Origin: Microcella frigidaquae
GTDB taxonomy: Bacteria > Actinomycetota > Actinomycetes > Actinomycetales > Microbacteriaceae
Assembly: GCF_014200395.1 (NCBI RefSeq)
Contig: NZ_JACHBS010000001.1
Coordinates: 1,364,001 to 1,428,000 of the forward strand
Length of the DNA stretch: 64,000 nucleotides
Direction of reading: 5' to 3'
Below the pieces are notes generated by a model, which saw only the letters and a program-made list of their open reading frames with translations, was not told the origin of the DNA and did no database searches. The stretch's first letter is position 1. Each line of letters starts with the position of its first letter. The position numbers were made by a program, and so were the translations under genes. Shown piece after piece: positions 32,414 to 41,019 of this stretch.

Positions 32414-33247
32414 TCAGACCGTCGCGAGGGCCTTCGCCAGTCCGTCGTCGGTGTCGCGCGCCGTCGACTCAGAGGCCACGGCGCGCACCTCCTCCGGCGC
32501 CTGCCCCATCGCGATGCCACGGCCACCCAGAGCCGCGGCCCAGGAGAGCATCTCAATGTCGTTGCGCCCGTCGCCGATCGCGACGACGTCCTCGCCCGGG
32601 ATGCCCAGGGCCGTGCGCACGCGCTCGAGCGCCGTCGACTTGTTCACGCCGTCGGGCGCGATGTCGAGCCACGCCGTCCAGCCGACGTTGTAGCTGACCT
32701 GGTGGAGGCCCATAAGCTCGACCGCGGCGAGGAACTCGTCCATCGCGTGTCCGGGCGAGATGACGACGACGCGGGTGGCGGGCTCGGCGCACAGCTGCTC
32801 GAACGGCACCTCCTCGCTGACCGCGCCGAGCGCCCCGTCGGGGAACCAGCCGGTGTAGCGGTACAGGCCGGTCTCGTCCTCCACGGCGTAATTTGCGTGC
32901 TTGAGGTGCGGCCGGATGCTCGTGAGCACCTCGGTCGGATCGAAGGTCTCGACGTGGTGACGCCGGTAGCCGGTCGGGGCGTCGGGGTCGCGCTTGAGGA
33001 GGATCGCGCCGTTCGAGGCGACGACATAGGCCGGGGTGATGTCGAGCCGATCGAGCACGGGCAGGGTCATGGCGACCGAGCGGCCGGTGGCGAGCATGAC
33101 CTCGTGGCCGGCGTCACGCAGGCGGTGCACCTCGGCGAGCGCCGCGTCGGGCAGCGTGCCGTCCTCGTGCAGCACGGTGCCGTCGATGTCGAGGGCGATG
33201 AGCTTCGTGCCCGCCGGGCGCTGCGCTGTCAGGTCCTGCCCGGTCAT
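32414..33247 (-). CDS. HAD-family (Cof-type) phosphatase
   Basis: 277 residues. Motif I is [11 protein letters not shown] (nucleophile Asp), motif II LATGRS, motif III the Lys in DGVNKSTAL, and motif [14 protein letters not shown]2B cap lies between motifs II and III, as in Cof/YbjI-type sugar-phosphate or flavin-phosphate phosphatases. It overlaps serS by 4 bp (ATGA), so the two are translated together. Substrate unknown. Confidence 0.9.
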   Translation of the reverse strand: MTGQDLTAQRPAGTKLIALDIDGTVLHEDGTLPDAALAEVHRLRDAGHEVMLATGRSVAMTLPVLDRLDITPAYVVASNGAILLKRDPDAPTGYRRHHVETFDPTEVLTSIRPHLKHANYAVEDETGLYRYTGWFPDGALGAVSEEVPFEQLCAEPATRVVVISPGHAMDEFLAAVELMGLHQVSYNVGWTAWLDIAPDGVNKSTALERVRTALGIPGEDVVAIGDGRNDIEMLSWAAALGGRGIAMGQAPEEVRAVASESTARDTDDGLAKALATV

Positions 33248-34509
33248 CCCACGGGCTCCAGCACCTCGAGGCCGCGCAGGTAGGGGCGCAGCGGGGCGGG
33301 CACGACGACCGAGCCGTCGGCGCGCTGGTGCGTCTCGAGAAGGGCGACGAGCCAGCGGGTCGTGGCGAGCGTGCCGTTCAGGGTCGCGACCGGGGCGGTC
33401 TTGCCGCCCTCGCCCCGGAACCGCACGCCGAGACGCCGGGCCTGGAAGGTCGTGCAGTTGCTCGTGCTCGTCAGCTCGCGGTAGGCGCCCTGCGTCGGCA
33501 CCCAGGCCTCGACGTCGAACTTGCGGGCGGCGCTCGAGCCGAGGTCGCCGGCGGCCGTGTCGATCACGCGGTAGGCGAGGCCCAGCGACTGCAGCATGCC
33601 CTCCTGCATCGCCAGCAGGCGCTCGTGCTCGGCTTCGGCGTCGTCGGGCGCGATGTAGCTGAACATCTCGAGCTTCTGGAACTGGTGCACCCGGATGATC
33701 CCGCGGGTGTCCTTGCCGTAGCTGCCGGCCTCGCGGCGGTAGCAGGTCGACCAGCCGGCGTACCGCAGCGGGCCGCCGCTCACGTCGACGATCTCGTCGG
33801 CGTGGTAGCCGGCGAGGGCGACCTCGCTCGTGCCCGTCAGGTAGAGCTCGTCATCGGGCAGGTAGTAGATCTCGTCGGCGTGCGCGCCGAGGAACCCAGT
33901 GCCGCGCATGACCTCCGGCTTGACGAGCGTCGGGGTGATCAGCGGGACGAACCCGGCCTCGAGGGCCGTGTCGAGGGCGTAGTTCATGAGCGCCAGCTCG
34001 AGGCGGGCGCCGACGCCCTTCAAGAAGTAGAAGCGCGCCCCCGAGACCTTCACGCCGCGCGGCATGTCGATCGCATCGAGCAGCTCGCCGAGCGCCAGAT
34101 GGTCGCGCGGCTCGAAGTCGAAGACGGGCTTGTCGCCGACCTCGCGCAGGGTCACGAAGTCGTCCTCGCCGCCCTCCGGCACGCCGTCGATGATGACGTT
34201 CGGGATGCCCCCCGCGACCTCCTCGAAGCGCGCCTCGGCCTCGGTCGCCACGGCCTGAGCGGACTTCACGTCGGCAGCGAGCTGCTGCGCCTGGGCGACC
34301 AGAGCGGCCTTCTCCTCCTTCGGCGCGGCCGCGACGAGCTTGCCGTGGGCGTTCTGCTCGGCGCGCAGGGCCTCGAAGGCGGCGATGGCCTCGCGCCGGC
34401 GCCGGTCGGCCTCGATGGCGGCGTCGACGAGCTCCGCATCCGCTCGCCTCGCGCGCTGCGAGCGTCGGACGATGTCGGGATTCTCGCGCAGCAGCTGGGG
34501 GTCGATCAC
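33244..34509 (-). CDS. serS: Serine--tRNA ligase
   Basis: 421 residues, standard length. The N-terminal coiled-coil arm (residues about 25-110) precedes the class II core with motif 1 ([14 protein letters not shown]), TGTSEVAL, motif 2 ([24 protein letters not shown]), the serine pocket [14 protein letters not shown] and motif 3 ([15 protein letters not shown]). GTG 34509 has CAGACT 6 nt upstream (34516-34521). Two serine tRNA genes lie within 4 kb downstream on the same strand, so enzyme and substrates are clustered. Confidence 0.97.
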   Translation of the reverse strand: MIDPQLLRENPDIVRRSQRARRADAELVDAAIEADRRRREAIAAFEALRAEQNAHGKLVAAAPKEEKAALVAQAQQLAADVKSAQAVATEAEARFEEVAGGIPNVIIDGVPEGGEDDFVTLREVGDKPVFDFEPRDHLALGELLDAIDMPRGVKVSGARFYFLKGVGARLELALMNYALDTALEAGFVPLITPTLVKPEVMRGTGFLGAHADEIYYLPDDELYLTGTSEVALAGYHADEIVDVSGGPLRYAGWSTCYRREAGSYGKDTRGIIRVHQFQKLEMFSYIAPDDAEAEHERLLAMQEGMLQSLGLAYRVIDTAAGDLGSSAARKFDVEAWVPTQGAYRELTSTSNCTTFQARRLGVRFRGEGGKTAPVATLNGTLATTRWLVALLETHQRADGSVVVPAPLRPYLRGLEVLEPVG

Positions 34510-34615
34510 GCCTCTAGTCTGGCACGCGCACGGGCTGACGCCGGGGGCTCAGAAGGGGCGAGAGAGGGCGAGAGAACCTCGGCGCGCGCTGGGCGCGATG
34601 CTCTACCCTGGCGCC

Positions 34616-35605
34616 ATGACCAGCCCCGGCGGCGCACCCGATCGCGCCCGTGCCGCGGTGATCGTCAACCCTGTGAAGGTCGACGAGACCGCTCTGCGTG
34701 CGGCGGTCGAGGCCGCCGAGCAGGAGGCCGGCTGGGCTCCGTCGCTCTGGCTCGAGACGAGCGTCGACGACCCCGGCCAGGGCCGGGCGCGCGAGGCCGT
34801 CGCGGCAGGTGCGACCGTCGTCATCGCGGCCGGCGGCGACGGCACCGTGCGGGCGGTCGCCGAGGGGATGCTCGACTCGGGCATCCCGCTCGCCCTCGTT
34901 CCGTCGGGCACGGGCAACCTGCTCGCGCGCAACCTCAGCCTGCCCATGGGCCGGATGGCCGAGTCGGTGAGCACCGCCTTCACCGGCGTCGACCACGCCA
35001 TCGATGTGGGGCTCGCGGAGATCACCCGCGCGGGCGGGGCGCGCGAGCGGCACGCCTTCGTCGTCATGGTCGGCATCGGTCTCGACGCGAAGATGATCAG
35101 CGCGACCAACCCCGAGCTGAAGAGGCGCGTCGGCTGGCTCGCCTACGTCGAGGCGACCGCGCGCATCGTGCGCGACGTCGACGCCGTGCGCGTGCGCTAC
35201 ACGCTCGACGGCAGCCCCGAGCGCGCCACGACCGTGCACACCCTGCTCATCGGCAACTGCGGCACCCTGCCCGGCGGCGTGCTGCTGCTCCCCGAGGCCG
35301 AGATCGACGATGGCCTGCTCGACGTCGTGGCGATGCGCCCGCGCAACCTGTGGGGCTGGATGCGGGTGGGCTACGCCGTGGCGTGGGAGAACGGGGTTCT
35401 ACAGCGGACGAAGATGGGCCGTCGCATCATGGCCGCCGATAAGCGCGTGCGCGCCCTGCGCTACTTCCAGGGGCGGCGGATGACCCTGCGCTTCGACCGC
35501 GCCGAGGAGTTCGAGATCGACGGCGAGGCGATGGGGGAGGTCACCGCGATCGCGGTGCGGGTCGCGCCGGCCGCGCTCGTGGTGCGGGTTCCTCGCGAGA
35601 GGTGA
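34616..35605 (+). CDS. Diacylglycerol kinase-family lipid kinase
   Basis: 329 residues from ATG 34616, with TACCCT (34604-34609) 6 nt upstream. The DAGK catalytic domain shows AAVIVNPVKVD, VIAAGGDGTVRAVAEGML (nucleotide-binding GGDGT) and LVPSGTGNLLARNLSLP, then a C-terminal beta-sandwich with GGVLLLPEAEIDDGLLDVV. It probably phosphorylates diacylglycerol or a related lipid. It is divergent from serS with a 106-bp gap. Confidence 0.9.
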   Translation: MTSPGGAPDRARAAVIVNPVKVDETALRAAVEAAEQEAGWAPSLWLETSVDDPGQGRAREAVAAGATVVIAAGGDGTVRAVAEGMLDSGIPLALVPSGTGNLLARNLSLPMGRMAESVSTAFTGVDHAIDVGLAEITRAGGARERHAFVVMVGIGLDAKMISATNPELKRRVGWLAYVEATARIVRDVDAVRVRYTLDGSPERATTVHTLLIGNCGTLPGGVLLLPEAEIDDGLLDVVAMRPRNLWGWMRVGYAVAWENGVLQRTKMGRRIMAADKRVRALRYFQGRRMTLRFDRAEEFEIDGEAMGEVTAIAVRVAPAALVVRVPRER

Positions 35606-35647
35606 CGGCGGGCGTCACGCCGGAGCCGAAACCCGCGACGAGTTCAC

Positions 35648-36121
35648 TCAGCCGACGATGTCTGCACGGGACGCATCGATGAATGCGGTCCGCGCCGCCC
35701 TCACCGGAGCGTATGCCGACCAGTACTCATTCGATCCGTAGGTGATCCCCGACATCACCGATGCTCGGAACCCTTGAAGTGCCCCATGCAATGCGCGGGC
35801 GGCGGCAAGCGACGGGGATGAAGCGACGAGGGCGAGATCGTTGAGGCGCGCAGCAACCGCACTGTCGATCAACCAGTACTTATCTTCATCCAGCGGAAGC
35901 GGGTTCGGACAGCCCGGCGTCATCCGGCCGAGGAGGTGCGCCGACTCATGTGCGGCATCGATAAAGGCTGTTGCGGCGTCGGCCCTTCGTGCCGTGAGTG
36001 CGTCCTGGAGCCGCTCACGTCGCTCGGTGCGGTGCCGGATCGACTCGGCAAGGAAGGTCAGCACAGCTCCCAACACGAGCGTGATGATCGGGAGGAGGGC
36101 GCTGGTCCAGTTCTCCGCCAT
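35648..36121 (-). CDS. Membrane-anchored hypothetical protein
   Basis: 157 residues beginning at ATG 36121, 8 nt after the pheA stop. One N-terminal membrane helix (LLPIITLVLGAVLTFL) is followed by a charged stretch (ESIRHRTERRERL) and a helical cytoplasmic domain with ALTARRADAATAFIDAAH. I do not recognise the family; similar short proteins occur in phage and island DNA of Gram-positive bacteria. The GC content (low 60s percent by eye) is clearly lower than neighbouring genes, suggesting transfer. Confidence 0.55.
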   Translation of the reverse strand: MAENWTSALLPIITLVLGAVLTFLAESIRHRTERRERLQDALTARRADAATAFIDAAHESAHLLGRMTPGCPNPLPLDEDKYWLIDSAVAARLNDLALVASSPSLAAARALHGALQGFRASVMSGITYGSNEYWSAYAPVRAARTAFIDASRADIVG

Positions 36122-36129
36122 CGGCGCCC

Positions 36130-37098
36130 CTACCCCTCGGGCTCGCCGCTGAGGATCGCGCGCAACCAGTCGCGCGCATCCGTGAAGACGTCGTCGCCGT
36201 ACTGCGAGACGACCTCGATCTGGCGGGCGTCGGCGCGCGGGTACGAGCCCAGGAAGATGACGTTGGGGCTGAAGCGGCGCAGGCCGAGCAGCGCGTCGGC
36301 CACGCGCTCGTCGTGCACGTGTCCGTCGAGGTCGATGACGAACCGGTAGCGCCCGAGGGCGTCGCCGATCGGTCGGGACTCGATGAGGCTCATGTTGACG
36401 CCGCGCGTGGCGAACTGCTCGAGCATCTCGAGCAGGCGGCCCGGGGCGTCGTCGGGCAGCTCGGCGATGATGCTCGTCTTGTCGGCGCCCGTGCGCGGCG
36501 GGATCGCCCGGCTGCGGCTCACGAGCACGAAGCGCGTGACGGCGTTCGCGTTGTCGCCGATGCCGGTCGCGAGCTCGTCGAGGTCGTGCAGGGTCGTGAT
36601 GCCCGCGGGGGCGATGGCCGCCTGGGCGACCGACCCGGGCTCGAGCAGGCTCAGCGGGGCGGCGACGTTCGACGCGGCGGGCACGTGACCGTGAGTGGGC
36701 AGCGCGCTCTCGAGCCAGCGGCGGCACTGCGCGTAGGCAACGGGATGCGCGGCCACCACCCGCACGTCACCAAGGGTCACCCCGCGCGGTGCGACCAGGC
36801 TGAAGGTGACCGGAACGAGGTACTCCCCGATGATGCGCAGGCCCGGGATCGTCGCGAGCGCATCCTGGGTCGCACTCACCCCGCCCTCGACGGAGTTCTC
36901 AACCGCGATCATCGCCGCGACGCTGCGCCCGGCAACCACGTCGTCGAGGGCCTCGCCGACGTTGCTGACCGGGTGCCACTCGGCGCCGACGGCCTCGGGC
37001 ACCTGCCCGAGCGCCTGCCAGGTGAAGGTGCCGGCCGGGCCCAGGTAGCTGTACCTGCGGGCGGAAGACTCCGGGGTGGCGGCGGCCGGGCTCGTCAT
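36130..37098 (-). CDS. pheA: Prephenate dehydratase
   Basis: 322 residues from ATG 37098. It converts prephenate to phenylpyruvate in phenylalanine synthesis. The catalytic domain starts YSYLGPAGTFTWQAL and holds AVENSVEGGVSATQDAL, AHPVAYAQCRRWL and the conserved Thr of NANAVTRFVLV. The C-terminal ACT domain carries DDAPGRLLEMLEQFA and NMSLIESRPIG, the phenylalanine-sensing ESRP motif. TAGACT (37106-37111) lies 7 nt upstream, a clear leaderless promoter. It is divergent from pgm with a 57-bp gap. Confidence 0.96.
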   Translation of the reverse strand: MTSPAAATPESSARRYSYLGPAGTFTWQALGQVPEAVGAEWHPVSNVGEALDDVVAGRSVAAMIAVENSVEGGVSATQDALATIPGLRIIGEYLVPVTFSLVAPRGVTLGDVRVVAAHPVAYAQCRRWLESALPTHGHVPAASNVAAPLSLLEPGSVAQAAIAPAGITTLHDLDELATGIGDNANAVTRFVLVSRSRAIPPRTGADKTSIIAELPDDAPGRLLEMLEQFATRGVNMSLIESRPIGDALGRYRFVIDLDGHVHDERVADALLGLRRFSPNVIFLGSYPRADARQIEVVSQYGDDVFTDARDWLRAILSGEPEG

Positions 37099-37155
37099 GC
37101 TCGGCAGTCTACGGCGGAGCATCCCGCCGTCGCCGCGCGGTGGTTGGATGGGCGC

Positions 37156-38790
37156 ATGAGCCGCGCCGGTACCCCCGCCCAGCCGAACGACCTGATCGAC
37201 CTCGACGCCCTGCTCGGCGCGTACGCCGACCGGGTGCCCGACCTCGACGACCCCGCCCAGCGGGTGGCGTTCGGCACGAGCGGGCACCGCGGCTCGAGCC
37301 TCGACGGCGCCTTCACCGACACGCACATCGCCGCGATCACACAGGCGATTGTCGAGTACCGCGCGAGCCAGGGCATCGGCGGTCCGCTGTTCATCGGTGC
37401 CGACACCCACGCGCTCAGCGCTCCGGCGCTGCGCACCGCGCTCGAGGTGCTCGCCGGCAACGGCGTGACGGCGCTCGTCGACGCGAACGACGACTGGGTG
37501 CCGACACCCGCGCTGAGCCACGCGATCATCCGCTACAACGCCGGCGGCGTGACCGGCAGCGTGCCGACCCCGGCCGCGCGCGCCGACGGCATCGTCATCA
37601 CCCCCAGCCACAATCCGCCGCGCGACGGCGGCTTCAAGTACAACCCGCCGCACGGCGGCCCGGCCGACAGTGACGCCACCGGCTGGATCGCCGAGCGCGC
37701 CAACGCCCTCATCGCGGGCGGCAACCGCGCGGTGCGGCGGGATGCGCGGCCAGCGCCCGAGCGGTACGACTACCGCGAGCACTACGTGGCCGACCTCGCG
37801 AGCATCCTCGACCTCGATGCCGTGCGCGCGAGCGGGCTGCGCCTCGGGGCCGACCCGCTCGGCGGGGCGAGCGTCAGCTACTGGGCGCTCATCGCCGAGC
37901 GCTACGGCCTCGATCTGACCGTCGTGAACCCGACCGTCGACCCGCGCTGGGCGTTCATGACGCTCGACTGGGACGAGAGGATCCGCATGGATCCGTCGAG
38001 CCCCAGCGCGATGGCGAGCGTCGTCGCCCGCCGGCACGACTTCGACCTGCTCACCGGCAACGACGCCGACGCCGATCGGCACGGCATCGTGACGCCCGAC
38101 GGCGGGCTCATGAACCCCAACCACTACCTCGCGGTCGCGATCGACTACCTCTACCGGCACCGCCCCGACTGGCGCGCCGATGCCGCGATCGGCAAGACCC
38201 TGGTCTCGTCGACGATGATCGACCACGTCGCCTCAAGCCTCGGCCGTCGGCTGTGGGAGGTGCCCGTGGGCTTCAAGTGGTTCGTGCCGGGGCTCATCGA
38301 CGGCTCGGTCGCGTTCGGCGGCGAGGAGAGCGCGGGCGCGAGCTTCGTGCGCCGCGACGGCACCGCGTGGACGACCGACAAGGACGGCATCCTGCTCGCG
38401 CTGCTCGCCGCCGAGATCACGGCGGTCACCGGCCGCACCCCCTCCTCCCTCTACGCGGACCTCACCGGCCGCTTCGGCACGCCCGTCTACGAGCGGGTGG
38501 ATGCTGCCGCCACCGCCGCGCAGAAGGCCGCGCTCAGCAAGCTCGACGGCGCGGCGATCACAGCCGACGCGCTCGCGGGCGACCCCATCACGGCCCGTCT
38601 GAGCGCGGCGCCCGGCAACGGCGCGGCCATCGGCGGCGTCAAGGTCGTCACCGAGCGCGCTTGGTTCGCCGCCCGCCCGAGTGGCACCGAGAACGTCTAC
38701 AAGATCTACGCCGAGTCGTTCGTCGACGAGGCGCACCTGCGCCGCGTGCAGGTGGAGGCGAAGGAGATCGTCGATGCCGCACTCGCCTGA
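37156..38790 (+). CDS. pgm: Phosphoglucomutase (alpha-D-glucose phosphate specific)
   Basis: 544 residues. It interconverts glucose 1-phosphate and glucose 6-phosphate. The phosphoserine loop is ITPSHNPPRDGGFKYNPPHGG, the metal loop DADADRHGI, the sugar-binding loop GGEESAGASF and the phosphate-binding site ARPSGTENVYK. Near the N-terminus FGTSGHRGSSL is typical of this subgroup. Start ATG 37156 has TTGGAT 6 nt upstream. Its end overlaps the next gene by 17 bp. Confidence 0.97.
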   Translation: MSRAGTPAQPNDLIDLDALLGAYADRVPDLDDPAQRVAFGTSGHRGSSLDGAFTDTHIAAITQAIVEYRASQGIGGPLFIGADTHALSAPALRTALEVLAGNGVTALVDANDDWVPTPALSHAIIRYNAGGVTGSVPTPAARADGIVITPSHNPPRDGGFKYNPPHGGPADSDATGWIAERANALIAGGNRAVRRDARPAPERYDYREHYVADLASILDLDAVRASGLRLGADPLGGASVSYWALIAERYGLDLTVVNPTVDPRWAFMTLDWDERIRMDPSSPSAMASVVARRHDFDLLTGNDADADRHGIVTPDGGLMNPNHYLAVAIDYLYRHRPDWRADAAIGKTLVSSTMIDHVASSLGRRLWEVPVGFKWFVPGLIDGSVAFGGEESAGASFVRRDGTAWTTDKDGILLALLAAEITAVTGRTPSSLYADLTGRFGTPVYERVDAAATAAQKAALSKLDGAAITADALAGDPITARLSAAPGNGAAIGGVKVVTERAWFAARPSGTENVYKIYAESFVDEAHLRRVQVEAKEIVDAALA

Positions 38791-40009
38791 ACCGGGCAGC
38801 GCCGTCGGCGCCGGGGCGGCGGCCGGGACTCCCCGGCTCGACCGCTCAGCCCTCTTCGCCCACTGGGACGCCCTCACCCCCGAGCAGCTGCGCGCCCAGG
38901 GCTCGATGAAGTGGACGATGTTCCCGGGCACGATCGGCGCCTGGGTGGCCGAGAGCGACCTCGGCACGGCCCCCGCCGTGACGGCCGCGCTGCACGCGGC
39001 GATCGACGCCGGGCAGCTCGGCTACCTGCCGCGCCCGGTCGCCGCCGCGCACGCCGCCGCGACGAGCGACTGGATGCGCGACCGCTACGACTGGGAGGTG
39101 CCGCGCAGCCGGGTGCACCACCTGGCCGACGTGATCAGCGGCCTCGACGTCGCCATCGAGCACTACTCCCGACCGGGATCCGCGGTCATCGTGCCGACCC
39201 CGGCGTACATGCCGTTCCTCACCGTTCCGCAGCGGCATGGCCGCACGGTCATCGAGGTGGCGCTCGCCGAGGTCGACGGGCGCGCCGCCCTCGACCTCGC
39301 CGCGATCGACCGCGAGCTCGCCGCCGGCGCCGGGCTGGTCGTGCTGTGCAACCCGCTCAACCCCGGTGGGAGGGTGTTCGCGCGCGACGAGCTCGCCGCC
39401 CTCGCCGAGGTCGTCGAGCGGCACGGGGCGCGGGTGTTCGCCGATGAGGTGCACGCTCCGATCGTCTTCGACGGGGCGCGGCACGTGCCCTACGCGAGCG
39501 TCAGCACGGCGGCGGCGAGCCACAGCATCACGGTCACGAGCGCGTCGAAGGCCTTCAACCTGCCGGGCGCGAAGGCGGCCCAGCTGATCCTCACGAACGA
39601 CGCCGACGAGGCGGTGTGGCAGAAGCTCGGGCCCATGGCGGGGCACGGGGCGAGCATCCTGGGCATCATCGCGAACACGGCCGCCTACCGCGACGGTCGC
39701 GACTGGCTCGCCGCCACGGTCACCTACTACGACGAGAACCGCCGCGCCCTGAGCGACCTGCTCTCCGAGCGGCTGCCCGAGGTGGGCTACCGGATGCCCG
39801 AGGGCACGTACATCGCCTGGCTCGACGTCGCGCGTCTCGGCCTCGGAGACGATCCCGCCGCGACGCTGCGCGAGCGTGCCGGACTCGCCGTCACCGACGG
39901 GCGGGCGTGCGGCGCCGCGGGCGCCGGGCACGTACGGGTGATCCTGGCGACCCCGCGGCCGCTCGTCGAGCGGATCGTGGACGCACTGGTGACGGCCGCG
40001 CACGCCTGA
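38774..40009 (+). CDS. MalY/PatB-family PLP-dependent aminotransferase (putative cystathionine beta-lyase)
   Basis: 411 residues. Fold type I PLP enzyme with WVAESDLGTAPAV, HHLADVISGLDVAI, CNPLNPGGRVF, FADEVHAPIVFDG and SASKAFNLPGAKAAQLI, whose Lys forms the PLP Schiff base. MalY/PatB proteins act as C-S lyases on cystathionine, and some have regulatory roles. The start ATG 38774 lies inside the end of pgm, so translation is probably coupled. Confidence 0.9.
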   Translation: MPHSPEPGSAVGAGAAAGTPRLDRSALFAHWDALTPEQLRAQGSMKWTMFPGTIGAWVAESDLGTAPAVTAALHAAIDAGQLGYLPRPVAAAHAAATSDWMRDRYDWEVPRSRVHHLADVISGLDVAIEHYSRPGSAVIVPTPAYMPFLTVPQRHGRTVIEVALAEVDGRAALDLAAIDRELAAGAGLVVLCNPLNPGGRVFARDELAALAEVVERHGARVFADEVHAPIVFDGARHVPYASVSTAAASHSITVTSASKAFNLPGAKAAQLILTNDADEAVWQKLGPMAGHGASILGIIANTAAYRDGRDWLAATVTYYDENRRALSDLLSERLPEVGYRMPEGTYIAWLDVARLGLGDDPAATLRERAGLAVTDGRACGAAGAGHVRVILATPRPLVERIVDALVTAAHA

Positions 40010-40043
40010 CCCGCGCGCTCGCGACCCGGCGCCCTCCGAACCC

Positions 40044-40829
40044 TCAGCCGGCGTACGCCGGGGCGGGCGGGAGGCCGAAGAACTCCTCGAGGGTCGCCAC
40101 TCCGGTCTCGCGCATCTCCGTCGCGAGCTCGACCCCCACGTAGCGCCAGTGCCAGGGCTCGTAGGCGTAGCCCGTGATCGCGGTCAGACCGTCGGGGTAG
40201 CGCAGGATGAACCCGTAGCGGTACGCGTTCTCGACCAGCCAGAGCCCTTGCGGCGTCGTGCCGAAGCACGCGTCCAGCTCGCAGGTGCCCGACAGGGCGC
40301 CGACGTCGATGGCGAGGCCGGTCTGGTGCTCGCTGTGGCCAGGACGGGCACTGGCGATGTCGGCGCGCTCCTGCCCGAGCTGCTGCACGAGCTGGCGGTT
40401 GATGCGGGCCTGGCTCTCGAAGCTGCGGTAGGCGCTGGTGATCCGCAGGGGCACCCCGGCCGCCGCCGCATCCGCGAACATGGCCTCGGCGGCGGTGGCC
40501 GTGCCGTCGCGCATCTCGAGCTGCTGGGTCGCGGCGATGCGGGCGACCCGGAGGTTCGGCGGCACGAAGTCGGCCGGCTGCAACGGGCGCAGCTTGTTCA
40601 CGACGACCCAGGCGCTCGCGGGGTCGTCGATCGACCGCGCGGCCCGATCGAAGGTGGGGCTCGGCGTGGGCGCGGGTGTCGGCGTGGGCGTCCGAGTCGG
40701 ACTCGCGGAGGGCATCGAGGAGGCGGACGGGCTGGGGTCGAGCACGAGGGGCTCGCGCGTGACGGCGCACCCGGCGACGCTCGTGATGAGCGCGCCGAGC
40801 AGGAGGGCGGCGAGGCTCGAGCGCAGCAT
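40044..40829 (-). CDS. VanY-type D-alanyl-D-alanine carboxypeptidase lipoprotein (M15B)
   Basis: 261 residues. Lipoprotein signal ending VAGC, a Ser/Pro/Thr-rich spacer (residues about 30-60), then the M15B domain with ITSAYRSFESQ, SARPGHSEHQTGLAIDV (zinc ligands His and Asp) and GYAYEPWHWRYVG (catalytic Glu, zinc His). It should trim D-Ala from peptidoglycan stem peptides at the cell surface. No vancomycin-resistance genes are nearby, so a housekeeping wall role is more likely. Confidence 0.93.
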   Translation of the reverse strand: MLRSSLAALLLGALITSVAGCAVTREPLVLDPSPSASSMPSASPTRTPTPTPAPTPSPTFDRAARSIDDPASAWVVVNKLRPLQPADFVPPNLRVARIAATQQLEMRDGTATAAEAMFADAAAAGVPLRITSAYRSFESQARINRQLVQQLGQERADIASARPGHSEHQTGLAIDVGALSGTCELDACFGTTPQGLWLVENAYRYGFILRYPDGLTAITGYAYEPWHWRYVGVELATEMRETGVATLEEFFGLPPAPAYAG

Positions 40830-40907
40830 CCCGTCAGCCTAGTCGCCCGTCGCGACGGCGTTGAAGAGGGCTCTGACCTGGCATTTCACTCCGATCTGGA
40901 ACAAGTG

Positions 40908-40937
40908 TTGACATCCCAGTTCCGACCTGCGTAGTGT
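40908..40937 (+). promoter_or_regulatory. Promoter of the beta-glucoside operon
   Basis: A perfect TTGACA -35 (40908-40913), 18-bp spacer and TAGTGT -10 (40932-40937). The predicted start is close to 40944, right before the first operator palindrome. Confidence 0.65.
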
Positions 40938-40948
40938 TCCCGGCAATG

Positions 40949-40962
40949 TGAGAGCGCTCTCA
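40949..40962. promoter_or_regulatory. LacI/CebR-type operator 1
   Basis: TGAGAGCGCTCTCA, a perfect 14-bp palindrome built on the LacI-family GAGCGCTC core, close to the known CebR box. It lies just downstream of the predicted transcription start, a repressing position. Confidence 0.85.
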
Positions 40963-40973
40963 TGCCCACTGAA

Positions 40974-40987
40974 TGAGAGCGCTCTCA
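40974..40987. promoter_or_regulatory. LacI/CebR-type operator 2
   Basis: Exact second copy of TGAGAGCGCTCTCA, 25 bp from the first centre to centre, so tandem repressor dimers could bind and cooperate. Confidence 0.85.
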
Positions 40988-41019
40988 CTCCACCACCCAC
41001 GCACACAAAGGAGTGAACC

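Noticed and set aside
40044..40829. Vancomycin-resistance determinant
   Set aside because: Only a VanY-like M15B lipoprotein is present; no vanH, vanA or vanX-like genes or sensor-regulator pair lie nearby.
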